Shown here: piece by piece, positions 9,587-16,975 of the stretch
How positions within the stretch are numbered: position 1 is the stretch's first letter
Layout of the letters: each line of letters starts with the position of its first letter
From: Gymnopus androsaceus JB14
Lineage: Eukaryota; Basidiomycota; Agaricomycetes; Agaricales; Omphalotaceae
Assembly (NCBI GenBank): GCA_009733575.1
Contig: ML769707.1
Location: 59,430 to 76,404 of the forward strand
DNA length: 16,975 nucleotides
Direction of reading: 5' to 3'
The notes under the pieces: generated by a model
Databases searched by the model: none
Told to the model about the DNA's origin: nothing
What the model saw: the letters and a program-made list of their open reading frames with translations, nothing else
Made by a program: the position numbers and the translations under genes

Positions 9587-9852
9587 AGACTTTTCTGCTC
9601 TGGGTATATCTTTCTTGCTGTGTGCTCTATGTATATTCTCGATTGTATGTCTTGCTTGCGATTGTTGTCCTCTGCTATTTTAAGCTCATGTATGTTGCAT
9701 CTAAAATCACTTGTATCTTGTTCTTTAGACTACGTTACTTTACTTCTTGGTACTGAACCGTTCTATGTATTTCAAATAAGTATTACTGTTACTATGCTAT
9801 AATATACTTTTTTTCTTGGCATTATTCCAAAGCATGATGGTTACCAATTCTT
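9587..9852. other. 3' flank of the proline-rich gene, no gene seen
   Basis: AT-rich sequence without coding signal; the only open frames are short and hydrophobic by composition. Probably 3' untranslated and spacer DNA. Confidence 0.5.
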
Positions 9853-10176
9853 TTTGCCCAACCGCGAAATACTGACATATCAAGGTGAGGCAGGGAGCTG
9901 TAATGAATAAACCGAAGGATGTATTCATTTGTTTTATTCCCCAACATCTAAAGTGCAATGGGCGCCAATTCCCAACATTCCTGACATTCCACGGCGGGCA
10001 CCAGTGATATTTGCCCAACCGCGATGAGCGTCAGATACTGACATATCAAGGTGAGCAGGCAGGCGGGGAGCATAAACTGACGGATGTATTCATTTGTTTT
10101 ACTCCCCAATGTCCTAAAGCGCGATGGGCGCCAATTCCCAACATTCCTGACATTCCACGGCGGGCACCAGTGATAT
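9853..10176 (+). repeat. Tandem duplication of about 160 bp
   Basis: Copy 1 (9853-10010, 158 bp) and copy 2 (10010-10176, 167 bp) lie head to tail. The last ~50 bp of each (from GGCGCCAATTCCCAACATTC to GTGATAT) are identical, while the front halves differ by substitutions and small indels; copy 2 has about 11 extra bases near TGAGCGTCAGA. No coding function is apparent. Confidence 0.9.
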
Positions 10177-11235
10177 GCTCAATAGCAATATAAGAATAGG
10201 TTTAAAAGAATATATTGTTTTTATAAGAATAGTTTTTGGAAAACCATATGTTTTATGTTTTGTGATTTAAGTGATGACCAACATTGCAAGCGGATTTAGA
10301 TCATATGGGTGCCTGACTGATAGAATAGCCCGTACGGAATAACAGATATAAACTATTGATCACATTGATCAATGATACTGAGCCCATATCCTGCCAGGTA
10401 AAAATTTTGATCGCATTGGATGGTAATTACTTTCACTCAGACTGAAAATTTGGCCAGAAGCCACATTTTGGCCCAGTGATAACCAGCCTAAATAGGTACA
10501 TTAATTGTAAGGGATATTTGTAAACAAGTGCCCCAGCCTACAACTGTAGCAACTTGTACACCAAAGGAAAACCTACGCTTGTAAGCTTTTTTGTATACAA
10601 TACCTGTGTCTGGGGCTCTGCATTTTTCGCAAGCTGGTGATATGAAGGAATACTTCTCCCACCAGAAAAGACCAGAAAATTTTTTATGTTGAATTTGCAC
10701 TGCTTCTTGCACAGTGTTTTCGATTTAACAAAACCCAGATGTTGATGCTTGGAAGGAAAGACACAGCGCATGGGCTAAACTATTTTTAGTTAGACGCCCA
10801 TACACTACTTACTACTTAAAACATACAATTTCCGGCTTGCTGATCTAAGTAGTTTGTACTGCATATCTCTGGAGCCGAAGAAGCAATAAACGTATTTGGG
10901 AAATAAATATGCAGCAATCAATAGTGAAGAAAACCAAGGGGTACAACTACTAGTGGTCCATCCTATAATTCATTCATGGCAAGGCGTACTGCTTTGTTTC
11001 CAAGGATCTTTGTTGGTATAACTCGGGCTTGATTCCCGGCAGGTCATTCTACTTGGCCCGTGTCATTAGTGATAAGTAAAACGAACAGCACTGAAGGCAG
11101 TGTATCTATTGATATGTAAAGTGGTAAATTCCATCAACAGGGTTTACATGTTTTCTGTGCTACAGGACTATGCAAGGCCACTGTTAAGTACAGAGATAAA
11201 TCCACTTCCACACAGAAGATATCTGTTTATAAGTC
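10177..11235. other. About 1 kb with no supportable gene
   Basis: AT-rich. Minus-strand open frames at 10488-10771 lack any domain. A tRNA B-box-like GGGCTTGATTCCCGG lies near 11025-11040 with a weak A-box-like TGGCAAGGCG near 10977, but no acceptor stem pairs. No other structure was seen. Confidence 0.5.
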
Positions 11236-11646
11236 TCAGAGCAAAGAAGGACAGAGGAGTAGATCAGGGAGCAGATATGACTCTATAGAAGGGAGCATTG
11301 AATATCGTCGAAATAGAGGTTGAGAATTATTCCCGAGTCCTGATCTGTTTGCAACTTTCTTTTGGGAACAAATATGATGACATCTGGCACCTCTCACAAA
11401 ACAAAGATCATAGTTGTCATCCACATAATAGTAGTCAGATCCTTCCTCACAATTGCGGCATTCAAATACTTTGAGCTGTACAGTCTTCAGTGTGTTATGA
11501 TGCTGCGCAAGGATAGCAGACTGGATAGCCTGTTGATGATGATGAAGCACAAACTGTCTTGCTTGGATGTCCGTTTCAATCCAAAGCTTTAGATGTTCAA
11601 GCTTTGGGAGATTCTCCAAGATACCTCCATAGACCGCATTGAGATG

Positions 11647-11708
11647 CTAAGCCAAGTATGCAGATAAGGAAAAGCATCGAGGACATAAATATGAACCAAG
11701 GAACTCAC
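11647..11708 (-). other. Intron in the F-box/LRR-like gene
   Basis: Minus-strand GTGAGT at 11708-11703 and CTTAG ending at 11647, 62 bp, phase 0. Splicing joins KAAKFD to HLNAVYGG and links two otherwise separate open frames into one leucine-rich reading, which supports it. Confidence 0.65.
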
Positions 11709-11876
11709 GTCAAATTTTGCTGCCTTAATATTGAGGAAACATACGAAGGTAGTTAACCCCGGAGAAGAAGCGGCAAGAGCAAGACCAGTATCCCTGTCAA
11801 ATGCGTAATTGCCCTCCGAAGCCAAAATAATACAGCTCAACAGAGAGATAGCGAATAGTATGACGGTATTTATCAT

Positions 11877-12538
11877 TGTAAAAATGTACTGGATAAGCTT
11901 ACATTGTACTTCAGGTATTCCGTGGTTTATGTAGCTATATTGTACTCAAAGGGCCAATTATTCTAGTTGATCGACTTAATTCTTGTTGAGCATGAGTTGT
12001 GAAAGTACTCGGAGAAGCTACTGATCCTGTGAGTCCCAGTGAATCTGGTTGACACTGATTGAGCATTGGTTGAGACCTGCTGACATTCACTGGCCCCAGG
12101 ATTATGTACTTCTTGGTCCGATGTACGTGTCACTGACTTCCTCTGAGCAATATTTATAGTATTTACCAGTCCTTCAAAGATACTCAGTGGGGATCAGTCA
12201 AAGTTCAATAAATCTCAGAAGTAGATTGGAGAAGCTCAAGAGTATGTCACTGGAGCTCAAGAGTATGCTACCAAAGCTCAAGAGTACATCGGTGAAGCTC
12301 AAGAGTACACTGGAGAGGTATGCATGTAAAATCAATAGTTTCAGATGTACACAACTGAGTGGCCAGAGCAGAGATACCTATAAGTGGACCCTAGCAGCAT
12401 ATCAAATTCAACGCTATAAGATAAGAGTAAAGTACACATCAGAAGCAACAATTATCATCAAGTACCCACAAGTAGTAAAAATATGTGCTAAATGTACATC
12501 CATGGAGTAAAAACAGCCAATTTTGAGTAAGATGTACA
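11877..12538. other. Candidate insertion between the two halves of the F-box/LRR-like gene
   Basis: Neither strand carries recognisable coding sequence here. The ends share a short inverted AATGTAC (near 11881-11887 and 12532-12538), too short to define an element, and I found no target duplication. It holds the 21-bp repeat at 12233-12316. It could equally be intergenic DNA between two separate gene remnants. Confidence 0.3.
12233..12316 (+). repeat. 21-bp tandem repeat, four copies
   Basis: Units at 12233, 12254, 12275 and 12296 begin AGCTCAAGAGTA and then vary. 21 bp equals seven codons, so the plus-strand open frame 12187-12510 shows a leucine/lysine heptad-like pattern (KLKSTSVKLKSTLE). 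That frame has no ATG before the repeat and no other protein character. Confidence 0.85.
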
Positions 12539-12910
12539 TTAAATGATGAAAAATGCCTTCATAGAATTGTTGTGGTCATTGCCAAGTATGAACCAGAGTT
12601 CATTTGCGTCACTCCACTCGCTTCGTAATACAAGGTGCTTGATGGCTTGTGTACTACTTATGTCTGAAGATCGAGATAAAGTCTGATGCTCTGCCAGCAA
12701 AATGAATGAGATTCGGAAGAATGGATGAACCATCAAGAGTAGTTTTTCCCCTCAAATGTGCAAATCTCAGTAGTGGGAGATTCGGATGACGTCGCAAAAA
12801 GGTTCGGTGAACATGGCGGAGAATTCTACCAAGGACGGGAATGCGCAGACAGGGTCGTTTAGAGCCTGTGGAATACATTTTTCATAATCGGCGGTTGAAT
12901 TAAATTTTTG

Positions 12911-13112
12911 TCTTAGTTCTGTTGCGATCTCATGTATCAGTTTATCTCAGTGAATATAGTTTGATAGTCCATAAATATACAAATCTACTGAAAACGTGCA
13001 GTGGGCAAAAGGCACGCAGGAATATTAATTCCAAAGTTCGAATATTTCTTCAGTGAGAGATTGAATTAATATTCCGACCTGGGGGTGCGGAGGATACAGA
13101 ATCCGATAACCC
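12911..13112 (-). repeat. 202-bp direct repeat, distal copy (candidate B2 of a YR retroelement)
   Basis: About 95% identical, without net indels, to 13390-13591, in the same orientation and offset by exactly 479 bp. It contains an inverted pair (GGAATATTAATTC 13019-13031, GAATTAATATTCC 13063-13075). It ends at 12911, a few bases from the F-box/LRR remnant, which suggests an element boundary. Ends are not TG...CA, arguing against LTRs. Confidence 0.85.
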
Positions 13113-13389
13113 GTATCCTCCACCATAGTCAGTAAATCTATATGCTTACAGAAAACCTTGGGTGTACAAATTTGATCCTGATCATCAGTCTTTTATGTGT
13201 CAGAGGAGGTGGGCAGGTGAAAAAGAATTCATTGTCAGGAGAGAAAGAAGAAGGGAATTCCTTGAGTGTGGATAATCGCTTGGTGGCGGTAAGAAGAAAA
13301 GGGTGAGGAAACTCGAGACGTGGGATCACGGAAAGTGACGAAAACACAGCCTAATTTTCCCACGGGTCATGCATAGGCCTGAACTTTCA
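13113..13389 (-). other. Spacer between direct repeats (candidate A2)
   Basis: 277 bp between the two 202-bp repeats. In a PAT/Ngaro layout this would be A2, whose partner A1 lies at the far (5') end of the element; I did not find a match to it in 15150-16975. The open frame 13138-13347 on the minus strand has no recognisable domain. Confidence 0.35.
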
Positions 13390-13591
13390 TCTTAGTTCTG
13401 TTGCGATCTCACATATCAGTTTATCTCAGTGAATATAGTTTGATACTCCATAAATATACAAATCTACTGAAAATGTGCAGTGGGCAAAAGGCATGCAGGA
13501 ATATTAATTCCAAAGTTAGAATATTTCTTTGGTGAGAGATGGAATTAATATTCCGACCTGGGGGTGCAGAGGATACAGAATCCGATAACCC
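13390..13591 (-). repeat. 202-bp direct repeat, proximal copy (candidate B1 of a YR retroelement)
   Basis: Partner of 12911-13112. Several of the roughly ten differences are CG in the distal copy against TG or CA here, as expected from methyl-cytosine decay. It lies about 290 bp downstream of the recombinase stop codon on the minus strand. Confidence 0.85.
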
Positions 13592-13877
13592 ATGCAAAGA
13601 AGCCACAGGTGCATCGGAATCTGTAGATGACAAACCCACAGGGGCATAGGCCCAAGGCTGTGGTGACTGAGGTTATGTATGGGAGTTCAGTTAACGAGTG
13701 AATTTAACATGGTGTAGTGTATTCATGTGGGATGCGTAAATGGTGACTGCTGGCTATTTAGGATTTATACTAGTAATGGGGGAGGTAGGTGTGGCATAAA
13801 GGGAGAGGGTGATGTAGACAAGCTGGGCGGTCATAGAATGGAAGGTGCAATATAAGTCAACTAGGTGGAAATAAAAC
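13592..13877. other. Region between recombinase stop and first repeat, no gene seen
   Basis: G/T-rich on the plus strand, with no recognisable coding sequence or repeat. Probably the 3' untranslated part of the retroelement. Confidence 0.4.
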
Positions 13878-15149
13878 CTAATATGGAGCGTGACAGTGTT
13901 GGGTTCTGGGTTTGTGTAAATAGTTAGCGTAGGATTGCTGGACATGATGTCTGTGTAAGTGAATAGATGCAAGTGAGTCTAAGTCCCTCCAATATTTGAG
14001 CAACGCATCGGATTTCCAACAACCGAGCATCTTGACAACATCAGGTGGGATCCCTTGGATGAGATAGTGGGTTATGCCACCAATTCTGAAGCAGTGGCCA
14101 GTCATGCGAGGGATGCTGTGCATTGACCACACCTGGTTGTAGCGTTTGAGGAAGACCGGCTTCATGAGCACTTTGAGTTCACTGGAGTCATCCCTGTAGC
14201 CTAGGAGTGGGTCATTCAGACCCAGATGGTTGACACAGATGTGTTCCCTCCAGGCTCTCATGGGGCTCGTACAACCTGGTTGGGGGGAGAAAATGACCTC
14301 TTCGCCCCTTGTCTGCTCAACTTTGGTTTCCAGAAGCTTTAACTTCCTGTCACTGTTTTTGTTGGCTGGTTGGAGATCTTTAATGATGGGGAGGACTTTC
14401 GGATTGTAGTCATTTGGATCTGCAGAGAGGGGAAGGATTTTGCCGCATCTGAGTTGTCCGTAGAAGCATCCTGCACTGGCGGCAGCCATGGCGTAGTCCA
14501 AGCTGCAATCTCCCGCGAGAATGAGGGTGTCAAAGAGCAGGCTAAGATGCTCTTTCTTTATGGGGGGTCTCTGATCTCGGAAGGAGGAGCTGGGAGCTCT
14601 ATATTCTACACTGTTCAGGGTGTTACGCAGGTTGTCTCGACCATTCCAGGCAAGTCCGCACTTCTGCACCCAGCTTTTTACTGCTGAGAGCTTCGCCTTT
14701 GCAGTTGCTCCTGCCAATTTCCCTGCAAATGAGGCTGCAAAGTTGCATAATGTAGCTCCAGATGGAGGAAGAAGTACTGCGGGAGGGTGAGGGTGGAGTT
14801 GTTTGCATGGGGGGAAGTCGCCTCGCAATGGAGCATTGGCTGGGTTGTCGTGCATCGAAACCCATACACAGTCTCTCCAGACTTTGAATTCCTGCATTAC
14901 TTCAATGATCTTCCGAAGAATGAGGTTTATTTTGTGACCCCGAGAGCTGCCTTTTTTCAAGGCTCCAACAACTCCGATGTTGTCTGAACAAAGACGGACT
15001 CTGACATTACGGTAGCCTGAAGAAATGAGTGTTCAAAGAGCAAGTTCAACTGCCACCATTTCCCTCCAACCAATGTGTTGCTCGGCATCTGTCCAGTCTG
15101 GTCTGTACTCCCAGGCAAGCCACTTTCTATTCAAGACGAGACCTATGCC
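13878..15149 (-). pseudogene. RNase H and tyrosine recombinase part of a DIRS/Ngaro-type retroelement
   Basis: Minus strand, one frame from 15149 to the stop at 13880-13878. RNase H-like part: GIGLVLNRKWLAWEY, HIGWREMVAVELAL, VRLCSDNIGVVGALKKG, then MHDNPANAPLRGDFPP, a variant of the usual NPAD-x-PSRG-x-FP. The tyrosine recombinase follows, which would integrate circular DNA copies: GQLRCGKILP holds the first catalytic Arg, GHCFRIGG is the HxxR box, and GCWKSDALLKYWRDL carries the nucleophile Tyr (Arg of the usual GRW is Cys here). The RNase H then recombinase order is that of DIRS-group elements. A TGA in frame at 15035-15033 (between VELAL and TLISSGYRN) and a frame break near 15155 disable it; the expected reverse transcriptase upstream is not seen. 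The longest uninterrupted frame begins after that TGA without an ATG. Confidence 0.85.
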
Positions 15150-15892
15150 GTGAAGGCATTACTACTATGACCTTGGTGATAGCAAAAGTGTCCCTTGGAC
15201 ACGGACATGAGATGATAAGACTCTGTAATCGCAAAGAGCTCAGAGCACGAGAATCGATGCTTTGAAACAATTCAGTGAGACTGATAGATTGCCGCAAAAG
15301 TGCGAAAGAACGCAGAAAATTCGCATATTACTCAAAGCGGCTGGGATATGCCTTTGAGTTGCATTCTCATCTCCATAGTATGACTCCTATTCAAACTCTT
15401 CTCCCGACTCAAAGCTGTTTGGTGCTGCAAAATTGTCTTCTTTCTGGCCCCCTCACTATCAATATCTTCTCCACTCTATACTAAGCATCTCCAATTTCCC
15501 TTCACCATCCAGCTTCAACAATGCCTCATCTTTGTCCCTTGGTCCAACACTTCTTTATGGGTGCACTTGAGACCTGGCCTTGGTTTATGACAGAGTTTGC
15601 TGAGGATAGAAAGATTGCGAATCTGACTCCTGCAGAATGTCTCCAAGCTCACCATCATACAACAAACGATCTGAACAAAAGTGCATTTGGAATTGCATGA
15701 CAAAACTGGCATTTCGCCTGTAATACTTTGCTTTTGTACCATAATGCATGTACCTGAATGTTTTACAATGCATGCATTTATTTATATATTGCCATTTGTG
15801 CATCCGATATATGAGTTATTGCAATCCATTCATGTTGTTGGGTGTGGGATGTATTTATTAACACAGGATGCAGTCACATTCTGATGTGGTAG
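15150..15892. other. No gene recognised; expected RT of the retroelement missing
   Basis: A complete DIRS-type element read on the minus strand should have reverse transcriptase here. I find only short frames (such as 15515-15803) without RT motifs, and no xxDD box. The element is therefore truncated or too diverged to read. Confidence 0.45.
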
Positions 15893-16036
15893 TGTTCTGT
15901 CAGTTATTCTGAATTATTGCAATTCATTGCACCTTTTGGGGGTTCTGAAAGGGCTGTAGAAATATCATGTATCAGTGAATATTTCAATCACAATGATACT
16001 TCATGTATCGAGTGGTTATTATAACTGACTGACACA
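15893..16036. repeat. Short inverted repeat pair, possible small element or LTR fragment
   Basis: TGTTCTGTCAGTTAT at 15893-15907 faces ATAACTGACTGACACA at 16021-16036, matching over about 13 of 16 positions, 144 bp end to end. A TATA-like CTATAAATCTATA follows near 16073. It could be a tiny MITE or part of an LTR of the copia remnant downstream; neither is shown. Confidence 0.35.
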
Positions 16037-16676
16037 AAGACTTTCATTTCAGCTTTCCTCTTTCTTGAAAAGCTATAAATCTATACTGTTTTCACTTCCT
16101 TCAATACAACTTAAATCAGCCAGCCATTCTTATCACCTGATTAATTTACTGATTGAAGAACTTTCAAATGTATTTTTGGTGCTGTTGAAATGTAAAATAT
16201 CATTTAATTTATATACAGTCCTGAAATGTTGATCAAATAGTTGAATATCAGTATGCTTTTCTGCTCAGCAGAAATTTGTCTGTTTTTGGCGTAAATGGGA
16301 CCTGCGCCAGTTTACCCACCTGCCTACCAACATTTATAACCGCCGAGTTAGTGCTGGACTCAGCAGAAGTAAACATCTGGAATGAAGAGGAGTGGAACAG
16401 GTGGGAGCTTGCTAACAAGTGTGCAAGTGGTAATTTAGGAATTATACATCAGTACATATAGTTTGACCAGTGCTGAAGGACCAGACAACTGACAGTACTT
16501 TCCGCACATGCTAAAAGACAGATGACTGGAAGGGAAAGAATGCTGAAGATTTGTGAAAGAGAGATTAGACATACAGCTCATTGTTGAAATATTCCAATTA
16601 ACCAGCCATAAGTCACATCACTCTGAACATCTGCCACTTCTCAACTTCAATGAAAAAATCTGTAGGCTGGGTTGTT
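16037..16676. other. No gene seen
   Basis: AT-rich with short frames only. If the copia fragment downstream belonged to a full element, gag and integrase would be expected upstream of it, and they are not present. Confidence 0.5.
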
Positions 16677-16975
16677 ATGATTTGCATCAAAATGAGGGAT
16701 TGTGCTTGGGCAGCAGGGTTGGTTAATAGAATTATCCTGATTGGAGGCTCAAAATCCAGAGAAGCTGGAGCTGCCATTACAAAGGAGATGAGCAAGAGAT
16801 ATGAGCTTAAGGATCTTGGTCAACTGGACAAAATCCTAGGAATCTCAATCATTTTTGATGTTAGAGAACATACTCCGCACGGTATCCTACGCTTTGACAT
16901 TTCCATTTACGCTTACGGACTTTTACTTATCTTTTATCCGGTCACTGGGCTGCTTACCAAAGTCGATCGTACAAT
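16677..16975 (+). pseudogene. Degenerate Ty1/copia reverse transcriptase fragment, runs off the window
   Basis: A frame from ATG 16677 stays open to the window edge. It reads LVNRIILIGGSKSRE where copia RTs have YVDDilltG, then ITKEMSKRYELKDLGQLDKI and LGISIIFDVRE. These match the well-known F-x-M-K-D-L-G-x-L-x-x-x-L-G-I segment just after the catalytic YVDD box. The two catalytic aspartates are replaced (VNR), so it is inactive. After about 16870 the frame continues with sequence that no longer looks like copia, suggesting a junction. No gag, integrase or RNase H is seen around it. Confidence 0.6.

Larger units (their letters stand above)
11236..12905 (-). pseudogene. F-box/LRR-like protein, broken and interrupted
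   Basis: On the minus strand, the upstream part (about 12905-12539) reads FNSTADYEKCIPQ, FPSLVEFSAMFTEPF, then after a frame change near 12805 LRRHPNLPLLRFAHLRG and ILPNLIHFAGRASDF, then after another near 12655 STQAIKHLVLRSEWSDANEL. The downstream part (11876-11709 and 11646-11236, joined over a 62-bp intron GTGAGT to CTTAG) reads ALAASSPGLTTFVCFLNIKA, GGILENLPKLEHLKLWIETD and a long tail. Repeated LPxLxxLxLW-type strands are typical of the leucine-rich part of agaricomycete F-box-like proteins, which act as substrate adaptors; no F-box itself is in view. The ~660 bp between the parts may be an insertion. Alternatively, the downstream part is a separate gene starting at 11876 with a signal-peptide-like MINTVILFAISLLSCIILA. 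Confidence 0.5.

Noticed and set aside
10488..10771. Two overlapping minus-strand frames
   Set aside because: No recognisable motif, no splice evidence, and AT-rich composition like the flanks.
10970..11050. tRNA gene or tRNA-derived SINE
   Set aside because: A B-box-like GGGCTTGATTCCCGG and a weak A-box are present, but the acceptor stem does not pair and no anticodon arm could be drawn.
12187..12510. Plus-strand coding frame with heptad-like repeats
   Set aside because: The frame starts at GTG, its pattern comes only from the 21-bp repeat, and there is no domain on either side.
12911..13591. Small LTR (TRIM) element with 202-bp LTRs
   Set aside because: The repeat ends are not TG...CA, no target duplication flanks the pair, and they lie just downstream of a tyrosine recombinase, which fits split direct repeats better.
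15515..15803. Minus-strand frames as the missing reverse transcriptase
   Set aside because: No RT motifs or catalytic aspartate pair could be recognised, and stops break every frame.

Overview
This window looks like a transposon-rich stretch of a filamentous basidiomycete genome, most likely an agaricomycete. The reasons are genes split by many 46-62 bp GT-AG introns, a Plavaka-type DNA transposase, a DUF6532-like gene, an F-box/LRR-like gene of the expanded mushroom type, and remnants of a tyrosine-recombinase retroelement and a copia element. I see no housekeeping gene, rRNA, intact tRNA or CRISPR array. I could not determine the species.

Layout. 1-1456 has no supportable gene, only a diverged 42-bp direct repeat. 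1457-5187 (+) is a decayed Plavaka transposase with three introns and several frameshifts. It is cut at 3250 by a ~404-bp hairpin (MITE/foldback) element whose removal restores the reading frame. 5302-7439 (+) is an eleven-exon gene that splices cleanly into a 517-residue protein with a DUF6532-like core and an Asn/Gly-rich tail. About 7894-9502 (+) is a third co-directional gene, proline-rich and unidentified, with a 38-residue repeat and what looks like a premature TGA. 9853-10176 is a two-copy tandem duplication. 10177-11235 shows no gene.

11236-12905 (-) is a broken F-box/LRR-like gene, its two halves separated by ~660 bp that may be an insertion. 12911-15149 (-) is the 3' half of a tyrosine-recombinase retroelement: RNase H, then a DIRS/Ngaro-type recombinase, then two 202-bp direct repeats flanking a 277-bp spacer. 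That order resembles the B1-A2-B2 end of PAT/Ngaro split direct repeats. 15150-16676 has no clear gene. 16677 to the window end (+) holds a degenerate copia reverse-transcriptase fragment in an open frame.

The three plus-strand genes at 1457-9502 follow each other with short gaps and may be cargo of one large Plavaka element; this is an inference, as I did not find its terminal inverted repeats. The transposase is dead while the DUF6532-like gene remains open, which is the most notable contrast here. CCTAGG-rich palindromic tracts recur at three places in or between these genes.
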